From Aldehydirespirator sp965205155 (GTDB taxonomy: Bacteria > Actinomycetota > Acidimicrobiia > Acidimicrobiales > Aldehydirespiratoraceae): DNA of 64,000 nucleotides. The notes beneath the pieces are model-generated. The model was not told the DNA's origin. It worked only from the letters and a program-made list of their open reading frames with translations, and did not search any database. The translations under genes were made by a program, and so were the position numbers. The stretch covers positions 1,364,001 through 1,428,000 of the forward strand of contig OZ242033.1 of the NCBI GenBank assembly GCA_965205155.1, in the 5' to 3' direction. Below are positions 32,306 to 40,692 of the stretch, in pieces. The first letter of the stretch is position 1. Every line of letters begins with the position of its first letter.

Positions 32306-32794
32306 TCACGCCCGGTGCGCGGGCGGGCGGCGGCGGAGCGCCCCTCGCACCGCCTCGGCCACTTCTACTGCCGAGGCGCCGGGGTGGAGCACCGCGCTGA
32401 TGCCCATCTCTTCGAGTGTCTGAACGTCGGCCTCGGGGACGATGCCGCCGATGACGACGGGCACGTCCAGCCCGGCGTCGGCCAGGGCCTGCACGAGCCG
32501 GGGGGCGAGAGCGAGGTGGCCTGCGTTGTGCATGGAAAGGCCGATCACGTCGGCGTCCTCTTGCTCGACCGCGGCGATCACGGTGTCGGTGGTCTGGCGC
32601 AGGCCCAGGTATACGACTTCCATGCCGGCGTCGCGCAGCATGCGGGCCACCACCTTGAGGCCCCGGTCGTGGCCGTCGAGGCCGAGCTTGGCCAGCACCA
32701 CCCGGATCGGTGCTTGGCGGGGCGTTGCGGAAGCTGGTTGGCTCATCGTCCGTTCGGCGCGGCCTTCATCGGTTGCCGGCTGGCTCTCAGACAT
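32306..32794 (-). CDS. icmB: B12-binding small subunit of an acyl-CoA mutase (isobutyryl-CoA mutase type)
   Basis: A 162-residue cobalamin-binding domain. The D-x-H-x-x-G signature that ligates cobalt is in 'VVLAKLGLDGHDRGLKVVA'; 'VIGLSMHNAGHLAL' (S-x-L) and 'VPVVIGGIVPEAD' (GG) complete the fold. It is encoded as a separate small protein, as in isobutyryl-CoA mutase and archaeal-type mutases, not fused to the catalytic subunit. It starts 15 bases after the large subunit stop; an ATG at 32746 is a shorter alternative start. The name icmB follows from the large subunit reasoning. Confidence 0.8.
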   Translation of the reverse strand: MSESQPATDEGRAERTMSQPASATPRQAPIRVVLAKLGLDGHDRGLKVVARMLRDAGMEVVYLGLRQTTDTVIAAVEQEDADVIGLSMHNAGHLALAPRLVQALADAGLDVPVVIGGIVPEADVQTLEEMGISAVLHPGASAVEVAEAVRGALRRRPPAHRA

Positions 32795-32809
32795 GCTGGC
32801 GCGGCATTG

Positions 32810-34402
32810 CTAGACGATGGCTTGCTCGACGTAGCGGCCGAACACGGCGGCCAGGGCGTCGCAGATCTCGCCTTCGGTGCTGTAGGCCTTGACTGCGTCG
32901 ATGACCGGCAGCATGAGGTTGGTGGCCGGGTCCTCGGCCGCGGACCGGACGGCTTCGAGCGAGCGGCGCACGGCTTCGTCGTCGCGGTCCTGCTTGACCG
33001 CGGCGAGGCGCTTGAGTTGCAGGTCCTCGGTGTCCTGCTCGATGCGCAGCAGGTTGCTGTCGCCGTCGTCGCGGTCGTTGCCATCGGTGAACGCGTTGAC
33101 GCCGACGGTGATGCGGGTGCCGTCGTTGACCTCCCGCTCGAAGCGGTAGGCCGAGTCGGCGATCTGGCCCACGAACCAGCCGTTGTCGATGGCTTCGTAG
33201 ACGCCTTCGAGCATCGAGCCGTTGCCCAGCTCCAGCAGGTGGTCGAAGATCTCGGTGGCCCGTCGCTCCATCTCGTCGGTCATCCACTCCACATAGGGCG
33301 AGCCGCCCAGCGGGTCGGCGACGTTGGTCACCCCGGTCTCATGGGCCACGATCTGCTGGGTGCGCAACGCGATGCGGGCCGCCTTCTCGGTGGGCAGCGC
33401 CAGGGCCTCGTCGTAGGCGTCGGTGTGCAGCGACTGGGTACCGCCCAGCGCGGCGGCCAGCGCTTGCAGCGCGACGCGGGCGATGTTGATTTCGGGTTGC
33501 TGGGCGGTGAGCGACACCCCCGCGGTCTGGGTGTGGAACCGGCACATCAGGCTGCGCTCCGAGGCGGCGCCATAGCGCTCCTTCATCCAGGTGGCCCAGA
33601 TGCGGCGGGCGGCCCGGTACTTGCCGATCTCCTCGAAGAAGTCGCTGTGGCTGTTGAAGAAGAAGCTCAGCCGGGCCGCGAAGTCCTCGATGTCGAGGCC
33701 GGCGGCCTGAGCCGCCTCCACGTAGGCGAAGCCGTTGGCGAGGGTGAAGCCCAGCTCCTGAGCGGCGGTGGAGCCGGCCTCGCGGATGTGGTATCCCGAG
33801 ATCGACACCGGATGCCACCGGGGCATCTCCGCCGTGGTGAAGCGCATCATGTCGGTCACGATGCGCATCGACGGCCGGGGCGGGAAGATGTACTCCTTCT
33901 GGGCCTGGTACTCCTTGAGGATGTCGTTCTGGATCGTGCCCGACAGCGCGGCCCGGTTCACTCCGGTGTTGTCGCCGACCGCGATGTACTGGGCCAGCGC
34001 CACGATGGCGGGTCCGTTGATCGTCATCGACGTCGACACCGAGCCCAGGTCGATGTCCGCGAACAGATCCTCCATGTCGGCCAGGGTGTCGACAGCCACG
34101 CCGGCCCGGCCGACCTCGCCGGCCGACCACACCTCGTCGTCGGAGTCGCGTCCCATGAGGGTCGGCATGTCGAACGCGGTGGACAAGCCGGTGCCACCGT
34201 GGCGCAGGATGTCCTTGAACCGGCCGTTGGTGTCCACCGCAGTGCCGAACCCGGCGAACATCCGCATCGTCCACAGGCGGCTGCGGTACATCTCAGGGTA
34301 GATGCCCCGGGTGTAGGGGTACTCGCCCGGCAATGGTCCGTCGCCGTAGACGGGACCGACGGGAACCCCTGACATCGTCGTGTGCGATTGTCGAGCCTTC
34401 AC
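32810..34402 (-). CDS. icmA: Acyl-CoA mutase large subunit, probable isobutyryl-CoA mutase
   Basis: A 530-residue TIM-barrel catalytic subunit of the methylmalonyl-CoA mutase family, without a B12 domain. 'PLPGEYPYTRGIYPEMYRSR' and 'VSTSMTINGPA' are clear. The two residues known to set substrate choice differ from methylmalonyl-CoA mutase: 'WTMRMFAGFGTA' has Phe49 where MCM has Tyr89, and 'ILKEYQAQKEYIFPP' has Gln168 where MCM has Arg207. Phe/Gln is the isobutyryl-CoA mutase pair, so I infer interconversion of isobutyryl- and n-butyryl-CoA, linking valine and butyrate metabolism. Start is GTG 34402 (ATG 34375 possible). It is divergent from ppk2 with a 20-base gap. Confidence 0.8.
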   Translation of the reverse strand: MKARQSHTTMSGVPVGPVYGDGPLPGEYPYTRGIYPEMYRSRLWTMRMFAGFGTAVDTNGRFKDILRHGGTGLSTAFDMPTLMGRDSDDEVWSAGEVGRAGVAVDTLADMEDLFADIDLGSVSTSMTINGPAIVALAQYIAVGDNTGVNRAALSGTIQNDILKEYQAQKEYIFPPRPSMRIVTDMMRFTTAEMPRWHPVSISGYHIREAGSTAAQELGFTLANGFAYVEAAQAAGLDIEDFAARLSFFFNSHSDFFEEIGKYRAARRIWATWMKERYGAASERSLMCRFHTQTAGVSLTAQQPEINIARVALQALAAALGGTQSLHTDAYDEALALPTEKAARIALRTQQIVAHETGVTNVADPLGGSPYVEWMTDEMERRATEIFDHLLELGNGSMLEGVYEAIDNGWFVGQIADSAYRFEREVNDGTRITVGVNAFTDGNDRDDGDSNLLRIEQDTEDLQLKRLAAVKQDRDDEAVRRSLEAVRSAAEDPATNLMLPVIDAVKAYSTEGEICDALAAVFGRYVEQAIV

Positions 34403-34422
34403 AGGTCAATTATGGTCCGTAC

Positions 34423-35268
34423 ATGAGCGATGGAGTGCATGAACCGACGACTTATGAGTCGCTCGCGGACGAACAGGAACCCCGCAGGCCGAAGCGAATC
34501 AAGAGCAAGGACTACGAGCGGGAGTTGGCTCGCCTGCAAGAGGAGTTGGTGCGCCTGCAGCGCTGGATCCGCCACAAGGGCCTCAAGGTGGTTGTCATCT
34601 TCGAGGGCCGTGATGCGGCCGGCAAGGGCGGGGTCATCAAGCGGATCACCGAGCGGCTGAACCCGCGGATTGCACGCGTGGTCGCCCTGGGCACGCCCAG
34701 CGACCGCGAGAAGACCCAGTGGTGGTTCCAGCGTTATGTGGCCGAGTTGCCGGCGGCGGGGGAGATGGTCCTGTTCGACCGGAGTTGGTACAACCGGGGC
34801 CTCGTCGAGCCGGTGATGGGCTTCTGTACCGAGGAGGAGTACCGGGAGTTCCTGCGATCCTGCCCGGAGTTCGAGCGGATGCTGGTGCGGTCGGGGATCA
34901 TCCTCATCAAGTACTGGTTCTCGGTGAGCGACGCCGAGCAGGAGCGCCGGTTCCAGAACCGGATCAACGACCCGGTGAGGCGCTGGAAGCTGTCGCCGGT
35001 TGACGTTCAGGGGCGATCCCGTTGGGTGGACTTCTCCAAGGCCAAGGACACCCTGTTCGCCCACACCGACATCAAGCAGGCTCCCTGGTACGTCGTCAAC
35101 GCCGACTCCAAGAAGGCGGCCCGGCTGAACTGCATCGCTCACTTGCTGTCGATGGTCCCGTACGAGACGGTCCCCTGGGAGGACGTCGAGCTGCCCGAGC
35201 GCCAGTCCGGCGTGGGCTACGTAAGGCCGCCGATCTCGGACCAGACGTTCGTGCCGGAGACCTATTGA
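34423..35268 (+). CDS. ppk2: Polyphosphate kinase 2
   Basis: A 281-residue PPK2 family enzyme that transfers phosphate between polyphosphate and nucleotides. Walker A 'GRDAAGKGG' (62-70), Walker B with 'FDRSWYNRGLVEPVMGF', and the lid region 'KRRW'-like 'RRWKLSPVDVQGRSRW' are present. Single-domain length indicates class I PPK2 (ADP or GDP phosphorylation). The ATG at 34423 gives an acidic N-terminus; the gene is only 20 bases from the divergent mutase start, so promoters overlap. Confidence 0.92.
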   Translation: MSDGVHEPTTYESLADEQEPRRPKRIKSKDYERELARLQEELVRLQRWIRHKGLKVVVIFEGRDAAGKGGVIKRITERLNPRIARVVALGTPSDREKTQWWFQRYVAELPAAGEMVLFDRSWYNRGLVEPVMGFCTEEEYREFLRSCPEFERMLVRSGIILIKYWFSVSDAEQERRFQNRINDPVRRWKLSPVDVQGRSRWVDFSKAKDTLFAHTDIKQAPWYVVNADSKKAARLNCIAHLLSMVPYETVPWEDVELPERQSGVGYVRPPISDQTFVPETY

Positions 35269-35275
35269 GGCAGCG

Positions 35276-35818
35276 ATGCTGTTTGAGGTGCCTGACAGCG
35301 CCACGGGAGATTCGAACCCGCCGGAGGAACTTGCGGGTTGCACTACGGAGCCAGCCCCGAGGCGTTCCGTCGGCGCCTTGATCCTCATTGTTGGCGGCGC
35401 CCTGGCTCTCGCTCCCACGGTCTATTGGCTTCTAGGGGACACGGACGAATCGCACAGCGACCTCTATCCAGGACCGGGCTGGATCGTTCCGGTCCCGCGC
35501 CCGGAGTTCCCTGCATCGGTCGATCACACCATAGGTGGCGTATCCCTAGGGCTAGCGCTTGCGGGTTTCGTCAGCCTGCTATGGGGCAGGCGTCGTGGCG
35601 TAGTCCCGTCGACTTGGGTGGGTGTCGCCGCTGTCGTGTCCGGGCTGATGATCATCTTAGGTTTCCTCGCCAAGTTGGCAACGACCAAGTACGTCGATGC
35701 TCAGTCCTCGGGATATGGCTACATGGCCATGTTGGCGATGCCGGTGGTTCTTGTTGTTGCTGTGTTCACCATCTATAGGGGCTGCCGGGCCGGCGCGGAT
35801 CGATCAACGCGACACTGA
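35276..35818 (+). CDS. Four-helix membrane protein, unknown function
   Basis: A 180-residue protein with four hydrophobic segments (about 32-53, 85-103, 113-133, 149-167) and a short extracytoplasmic loop rich in Pro (GPGWIVPVPRPEFP) between the first two. It begins 8 bases after ppk2 and probably shares its transcript. Base composition is slightly less GC rich than its neighbours. I do not recognise a family. Confidence 0.6.
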   Translation: MLFEVPDSATGDSNPPEELAGCTTEPAPRRSVGALILIVGGALALAPTVYWLLGDTDESHSDLYPGPGWIVPVPRPEFPASVDHTIGGVSLGLALAGFVSLLWGRRRGVVPSTWVGVAAVVSGLMIILGFLAKLATTKYVDAQSSGYGYMAMLAMPVVLVVAVFTIYRGCRAGADRSTRH

Positions 35819-35857
35819 TTCGGCCTCTCTAGACGTACTGCCAACCAGCGGATTGGC

Positions 35858-36550
35858 TCAGGTCACGTTGGCGCGCAGCAGGTCGAGGGTGCGGGACCAG
35901 GCGGTGTTCCAGGCCGCCTCGTCGTAGGTGCCCAGAGGGTCCTCCCAGTTGCCGAAGCCGTGGCCCGTACCTTCGTAGGTGTGGAAGACGACGTCCTTGC
36001 CCATGTCGCGGAGTTGCTGGGCCAGCGCCTCGCAGGCGTCGGGCGGGAAGAAGTCGTCACTGGCCGCGAAGTGGCCCTCGACCTTGGCGCTGAGGTTGCT
36101 CCAGTCGAGCGAGTCGTCGCCGAGGGGCGCGCCGTAGAACGGGGCCGCGGCCGAGACCTGGTCGCCGGCGATGGCCGCGATGCGAAGGGTGAGGAGCCCG
36201 CCCATGCAGAAGCCGGTGACACCGACGGTGGACGAAGAGCATGCGTCGTGGCCAACTAGGTAGTCGATGGCGGCGGACATGTCGCGGGCTGCCCGCTCCG
36301 GGGGCAGGCTGGTCATCAGCTCGCCGGCCTTGTCCATCTCGGTGTGGGTGGCCATCTCGCCCTGGTACAGGTCGGGCGCCAGCGCGGTGAAGCCCTCCTC
36401 GGCGAGCAGGTCGCACACAGCCTTGATCTGCGGCACCAGCCCCCACCACTCCTGTAGCACGATCACGCCGGGGCCCGAGCCCCCGGCCGCGCCGGCCACA
36501 TAGCCACGCGCCGTCGATCCGTTGGCAGCGAACTCCACCATCTCACCCAT
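35858..36550 (-). CDS. Dienelactone hydrolase family protein
   Basis: A 230-residue alpha/beta hydrolase. The nucleophile is Cys115 in 'GVTGFCMGGLL', as in carboxymethylenebutenolidase; the Asp lies in 'ASDDFFPP' and the His in 'GTGHGFGN'. Members hydrolyse dienelactones or other esters in aromatic degradation. I start at ATG 36550 because AAGGAG lies nine bases upstream; the ATG at 36559 would be directly against that ribosome site. The gene lies downstream of the DUF222-HNH gene across a 226-base gap in which I see no gene. Confidence 0.88.
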   Translation of the reverse strand: MGEMVEFAANGSTARGYVAGAAGGSGPGVIVLQEWWGLVPQIKAVCDLLAEEGFTALAPDLYQGEMATHTEMDKAGELMTSLPPERAARDMSAAIDYLVGHDACSSSTVGVTGFCMGGLLTLRIAAIAGDQVSAAAPFYGAPLGDDSLDWSNLSAKVEGHFAASDDFFPPDACEALAQQLRDMGKDVVFHTYEGTGHGFGNWEDPLGTYDEAAWNTAWSRTLDLLRANVT

Positions 36551-36776
36551 CGGTCGCATCTCCTTGGTTGTTGGGCTCTCGCGGACCGCAATCCTGCCAG
36601 ACCCGCCGCCCCGCTGCTCCGCCCCGGTTCGCGCGACCCGTCAGGCGAGGCGGTGGCGAGGTCGCGTGGCCCAGCAGCTTCTGCGGCTGCCGAGGCGCAC
36701 GCCCCGGTTGTGGGTGGTGTGGTGGTGGCGATGTCGGCATGACCCGGCGGCTCCTGCAGCGGCTCCGCTCGGCCTG

Positions 36777-38078
36777 TCAAGCCAGAGCGAAGAGGCGCGT
36801 GCCGTCGGCGGGCGGGGAGGGTTCTGCGGGACCCAAGCCCGCCCCGGGAGGATCCGGCGCGTGGGCTGGGCCGTAGGTCACGGGATCGGGGGGATGGAGG
36901 GTGCGCCTGCCGGGCGGGCCATGGATCTGCCAGCCGAAGTGATGGACTTTGTTGTGGCAGCTCCAGCAGGCCGGCACAAGATTGTCGATGTCGGTGGGTC
37001 CACCCCGAGAAACCGGTTCGACGTGGTGGGCCTGACACCGTTCGAAGTCGAATCCACAGGCGAAGCAGCCGCCATAGATGGCCTTGAGTGCCTTGAGTTG
37101 GGCCGCCGTGGCGGTGCGCTTGCTGTGGCCCTGCCACAACAGCACGCCCCGCCGGTCGTAGATGGTCGGAGTTATCGCCGCGTTGCAGGCGAGCTCCTCG
37201 AGCACCTGGCGTGGCAGCCGGTCGCCGGCGGGGGTCTCGGCGATGAGCTCGCCGGTGGCGTTGTCGACATGGGCCACGATGCAGATGTCGGCAATGGGCT
37301 TCGCGCCGCCCGGCCCGGCACCGGCCGAGGTGCTTGCGCCGTCGGAGGTGAGGCTGTCGAGGGCGTCGGCCATGCACTGGTCGAAGCTGCGACGGAAAGC
37401 GCCCCCGTTTGTGGCGTTCTTCTTGGCGTTCTTGGCGTTCTGCTTGTCGCCGTCGAACATGCGGGCGGCCTCGGCCCGCAGGCGGTTCCTGATGCGCTCG
37501 CCGGTCACAGTGTCGAACTGGCCGTGGAGGTGCACGAGGCCGTCGTCGGCATCCCACATGCGCACGCAGCGCCGGGCCCGCTGGCGGGCATGTTCGGCCG
37601 CTCCGCCGTCGCCGTCGCGATCGGTCACCCATCGGCGCGCTTCCTTGGTGAACTGCTCGGGCCGCATCGACTCGGCCTTGGTCAACAGGTCGGAGTCGGC
37701 TTCCACGTCGGCAGCGCTGGTCTTGTCGACAGCCTCGGCCAGCCGCTTGGCGTTGGCCACCGACACGCGCCCCGATTCCACAGCGTCTCGCAGTCTCGGC
37801 GTGTTGCGCAGCGTCTCGGCCGTCTTGACCTGACTGTGAGCCTCGCGCCGCGACAGCCCCGCACTCGACGCCAGCACCTCAGCCCCGCCGTCGCCGTGTC
37901 GCTCCTGACCGGCCACCGCAGCCGCGCCGGCCGCTTGGAACGCCGAGTTGATCGCGGCAATGGCCTTGGACACCGCCAGCGCCTCGCGAATCTCCGCGCT
38001 CGACGCCGAGCCGTCGTTGACTTGCGCCAGCATCTCCTTGGCGTTGGCCTCGGCCCGTCGAGCAGCTTCAATCAACAT
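36777..38078 (-). CDS. DUF222 and HNH endonuclease domain protein
   Basis: A 433-residue protein of the actinobacterial '13E12 repeat' type. The helical DUF222 region covers about residues 1-290 ('GLSRREAHSQVKTAETL', 'TVTGERIRNRL'). The C-terminal HNH domain has two zinc-knuckle pairs and the catalytic residues: 'CFACGFDFERCQAHHVEPVS' and 'LVPACWSCHNKVHH'. These are often multicopy genes of mobile or unclear role. ATG 38078 is chosen because a good sigma70-like promoter lies just upstream, leaving almost no leader. A 25-codon longer form is open but would run through that promoter. Confidence 0.85.
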   Translation of the reverse strand: MLIEAARRAEANAKEMLAQVNDGSASSAEIREALAVSKAIAAINSAFQAAGAAAVAGQERHGDGGAEVLASSAGLSRREAHSQVKTAETLRNTPRLRDAVESGRVSVANAKRLAEAVDKTSAADVEADSDLLTKAESMRPEQFTKEARRWVTDRDGDGGAAEHARQRARRCVRMWDADDGLVHLHGQFDTVTGERIRNRLRAEAARMFDGDKQNAKNAKKNATNGGAFRRSFDQCMADALDSLTSDGASTSAGAGPGGAKPIADICIVAHVDNATGELIAETPAGDRLPRQVLEELACNAAITPTIYDRRGVLLWQGHSKRTATAAQLKALKAIYGGCFACGFDFERCQAHHVEPVSRGGPTDIDNLVPACWSCHNKVHHFGWQIHGPPGRRTLHPPDPVTYGPAHAPDPPGAGLGPAEPSPPADGTRLFALA

Positions 38079-38084
38079 GACAGA

Positions 38085-38133
38085 AGTATCCCATAGGGGT
38101 GTGACATCTGTCAAGCATTTACATGCTATGACA
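38085..38133 (-). promoter_or_regulatory. Promoter and inverted-repeat operator for the DUF222-HNH gene
   Basis: On the minus strand TTGACA (38114-38109) and GATACT (38090-38085) are spaced by 18 bases, with the -10 ending six bases before the ATG, so the mRNA would be leaderless or nearly so. The -35 is part of an inverted repeat TGTCAAGCAT-TTAC-ATGCTATGACA (38109-38133), and TGACA-TC-TGTCA (38102-38113) forms a second small palindrome. This looks like a regulator binding site. Confidence 0.6.
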
Positions 38134-38206
38134 GGTGAAATCCTGTACTGCAAAGCTCGGCGGACGGCCGCTCCGGCGTGTGCGGCAGGGCGGGTACGGT
38201 GTGGCC

Positions 38207-38689
38207 GTGAGCAAGAAGGCTGACCGTGTCCCGCCAGGCGACGGCGGGTCCATGGAAGACATCGAGGAGATTCGCAAGCTCAAGGCGCGCTACTTCCGCC
38301 TGCTCGACCAGCAGGACTGGCAGGGTGTCAGCGAGGTGTTCGCCCCCGATGCACAGATCGATGTCTCGAGCAGCACCGTGAGCGGCTCGGGCCGCGGCGT
38401 CTACAGCAGCCGCGACAGCTTCGTCGACACGGTGTCGAAGCTCCTGCACGGTGTGGTCACCGTCCATCACGGTCACAACGAGGAGATCGAGATGACCGGT
38501 GCCGACAGCGCTTCGGGCGTATGGGCGATGGAGGACCGCCTCTGGTTCCCCGAGGGAAGCCCGGTCCGAACGGTCTGGGGCGCAGGCTGGTACGAGGAGG
38601 AGTACGAGCGCATCGACGGACGCTGGCGGATCACCCGCATGGTGCTGCGCCGCCAGCGCCTGGAGATCGACGGAAACCCGGTCGACTAG
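38207..38689 (+). CDS. SnoaL-like domain protein
   Basis: A 160-residue protein of the SnoaL_4/NTF2-like fold: 'EEIRKLKARYFRLLDQQDW' helix, 'EVFAPDAQIDVS', 'HHGHNEEIEM' and 'ITRMVLRRQRLEID' strands are typical. Members include ring hydroxylating dioxygenase beta-like, polyketide cyclase and ketosteroid isomerase relatives; no specific activity can be inferred. I start at GTG 38207; ATG 38252 is a shorter choice that begins right before the conserved helix. It is divergent from the HNH gene across the inverted repeat. Confidence 0.75.
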   Translation: MSKKADRVPPGDGGSMEDIEEIRKLKARYFRLLDQQDWQGVSEVFAPDAQIDVSSSTVSGSGRGVYSSRDSFVDTVSKLLHGVVTVHHGHNEEIEMTGADSASGVWAMEDRLWFPEGSPVRTVWGAGWYEEEYERIDGRWRITRMVLRRQRLEIDGNPVD

Positions 38690-38845
38690 TTCCGCGGGCA
38701 GGTCCGCCCACTCCCAGAGTCCAGGGACGCGCCGGCGTTCGTCGGAGACCCGATCGACCCGGCCTCGAGCTCGCAGCGGTACCGGCACTCAGGCCCGTCC
38801 AGTGCGCGGCCGGATGGACGGGCTAGCCGAATGCCGAGGAGCGCG

Positions 38846-40324
38846 TCATGACCTTCGCTCGGCCTGATCCTCGATCCAGTCGGCGAGCCTGTCCAGGTTC
38901 TGGGCGACGGCCTCGGTTGTGCCGGACAAGTCCAGCGCGTAGGTGTGCAACACCTTGCCGACGTTGCGGACCTGTATCGACCGCAGGCCTGGCAGGCTGT
39001 CGTCGGGTGTGCCTTCGGTGGGCATGGAACTCACGGGCGGGGAAGTAGTGGCCGACCGTCCTTCGCTGTCGGAGTCGTCGGCACGGTTGGTGTCGAGGCA
39101 GTAGATGAGGACGCCTTCGGGGAGGTCGAGCGCGGTGGTGTAGGCCAGCAGCTGGTAGTAGTCCGGATGGCGCCCACTGGCATCCTCGCCGGTGAGCTTG
39201 TACTTGATGTCCGCGACGAATCTTGGGGAGCCGGCCGCCCGGAACAGCAGATCGGGCTTGATAGCTACCGCGCCGTCTTCGTCCAGCTTGTCGCGGTGCT
39301 GGTCCTTCACGTCGAGGCGTCCCCGCAGCGCTCGCCGCAGCCGCTCGGTCACGAAGCGCTCGAACAGCTTGTTCATGTCCAACATGAATGACGAGGCCTT
39401 CGTGTCGCCGATGTCGTCCTGGAGGGTCAGGTTGGCCAGCACGAGCTGGGCCAGGCGCAGCGCGGGCTCGTAGTGCTGGTTGAGACGGGTGAGCACCACC
39501 CGGTCGTAGTCGTCGTGGTGGTGGCGCACGTCGCCGACATCCTCGAGAGTGACGAGATGCTGCATCAGCCTCCGCCGGTCGATGGGCAGCACTCCCGCCA
39601 CTCGCAGGGAGCGTGACACTGCTGCCTTCAAGTAGGAGTTCTCGATCAGGTCAGCGGTGAACTCCGTGAACCGGCAGGCGGTGGGTATGACGACGCCGGG
39701 CTGTGCGAGTTGCCGATCGATGTCGATGCGGCCCCGCAGGGCGACAAGCCGGTCGCGTTGTTCCCGATAGGAGTGGTACAGCCCTCTCGCCAGCGTGGTC
39801 TCGGTCGTGCGGGCGAAGAACGACACCAGCGCAGGGAGCAGATCGGAGTTGGCCTCGTAGCCAACGGCTTCGTCGCGCCAGTCCTGTTCCCGCAGGCCCA
39901 CCTCAAGCAGGAGAAAGAGGTTCCGCAGCGGGATCTTCGGTCGAACCAGCACCCGTAGCCCACCGACATTGATGGAGCCCACGTAATTGCGGGCGGTGAC
40001 CTGCCAGTACCCCGACTGCTCGCCGGGATCGACCGTCAGGTATTGCCCATTGCCGACGCCGTTCAGGGCGCGGGCCTGCTCGTTGCTCAACGCCACTACC
40101 TCGCGGCCGTACTCGCGAAGGGGCAGCGACCGGACTGGGTGCTCCCCGTACGCCGCCGCGGGGCCGTACGCGCTGGTGATGCGCCCTGAGCCCGAGGTCG
40201 GGTCAACCGTGTGAGCACCGGCCGGCGGCTGGGCGGGCATGGCGGCTGGGACCTCGAGGCCGGGTGCGCCCGCCGTGACGCGGTCCGTCGCCGCGGCGGT
40301 GTCACCGAGCGCCGTCAGGGTCAT
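38846..40324 (-). CDS. mcrC: McrC-family nuclease subunit of a type IV restriction system
   Basis: A 492-residue McrC. After about 65 nonconserved residues, 'LPLREYGREVVALS' starts the family N-terminal DNA-binding part; 'VGSINVGGLRVLVRPKIP' and 'HSYREQRDRLVALRGRID' are conserved. The C-terminal PD-(D/E)xK nuclease has 'AIKPDLLFRAAG' and 'FVADIKYKLTGED' (D ... D-x-K). McrC cuts DNA when activated by the McrB GTPase ring. Start ATG 40324 (GTG 40330 also possible). It is the last gene of the four-gene operon, 53 bases after the Cys-rich protein gene. Confidence 0.88.
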   Translation of the reverse strand: MTLTALGDTAAATDRVTAGAPGLEVPAAMPAQPPAGAHTVDPTSGSGRITSAYGPAAAYGEHPVRSLPLREYGREVVALSNEQARALNGVGNGQYLTVDPGEQSGYWQVTARNYVGSINVGGLRVLVRPKIPLRNLFLLLEVGLREQDWRDEAVGYEANSDLLPALVSFFARTTETTLARGLYHSYREQRDRLVALRGRIDIDRQLAQPGVVIPTACRFTEFTADLIENSYLKAAVSRSLRVAGVLPIDRRRLMQHLVTLEDVGDVRHHHDDYDRVVLTRLNQHYEPALRLAQLVLANLTLQDDIGDTKASSFMLDMNKLFERFVTERLRRALRGRLDVKDQHRDKLDEDGAVAIKPDLLFRAAGSPRFVADIKYKLTGEDASGRHPDYYQLLAYTTALDLPEGVLIYCLDTNRADDSDSEGRSATTSPPVSSMPTEGTPDDSLPGLRSIQVRNVGKVLHTYALDLSGTTEAVAQNLDRLADWIEDQAERRS

Positions 40325-40377
40325 GAGCACCTACGCATCGAGTGCGCCCGTCAAGTCAGCGCTCTCCATCCGCTCCG

Positions 40378-40692
40378 TCATCCCTGCCGGGGAGTGGCTG
40401 GCGGGCGCAGGTGGGCTATGTGGCTTTCGATCACGGCGCGGTCGATGTGCCTCAAGCCGCAGCCCGGGGCGCTGCAGTGCCAGGCGCCGGCGACTTCGAT
40501 GTCCTGGCCGGTGGTGAGGATGTCGCCGACCTTGATGTCGTCGGCGTCGATGCCGATCAGCCGGGCTCGGCCCCGGAACTCGGGCTCGGCGTCGACGTGG
40601 GCGTCGGCGAGCATCGCCCTACCGCGGCTGCAGATGCAGTCGGGCCATGGCCGATGGCACCCGGGGCAGGACGCCGGCAGCCGCCCAGTCAC
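40378..40692 (-). CDS. Cys-rich small protein between McrB and McrC, probable zinc binder
   Basis: A 104-residue protein whose GTG start overlaps the mcrB stop (GTGA), so it is translationally coupled to mcrB. Two Cys/His clusters frame it: C9, C12, C19, C21 ('CPGCHRPWPDCIC') and C73, C78, H82, H91, H94 ('WHCSAPGCGLRHIDRA'). Between them a beta-rich stretch 'RLIGIDADDIKVGDILTTG' could be a small barrel. Zinc binding is inferred. I know no such subunit in described McrBC systems; it may be a DNA-recognition or regulatory component. Its coupling makes an unrelated role unlikely. Confidence 0.7.
   Translation of the reverse strand: MTGRLPASCPGCHRPWPDCICSRGRAMLADAHVDAEPEFRGRARLIGIDADDIKVGDILTTGQDIEVAGAWHCSAPGCGLRHIDRAVIESHIAHLRPPATPRQG

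Noticed and set aside
32186..34372. Long plus-strand frame opposite the acyl-CoA mutase genes
   Set aside because: Shadow of icmA and icmB; no domain, His/Gly/Arg-rich.
31113..34402. Cassette as ordinary methylmalonyl-CoA mutase
   Set aside because: Specificity positions read Phe and Gln and the B12 domain is a separate protein; see the finding on isobutyryl-CoA mutase.
36560..36776. Extra C-terminal coding of the DUF222-HNH gene past its stop
   Set aside because: The Ala/Pro-rich translation after the stop is not conserved-looking, and the HNH domain is already complete.
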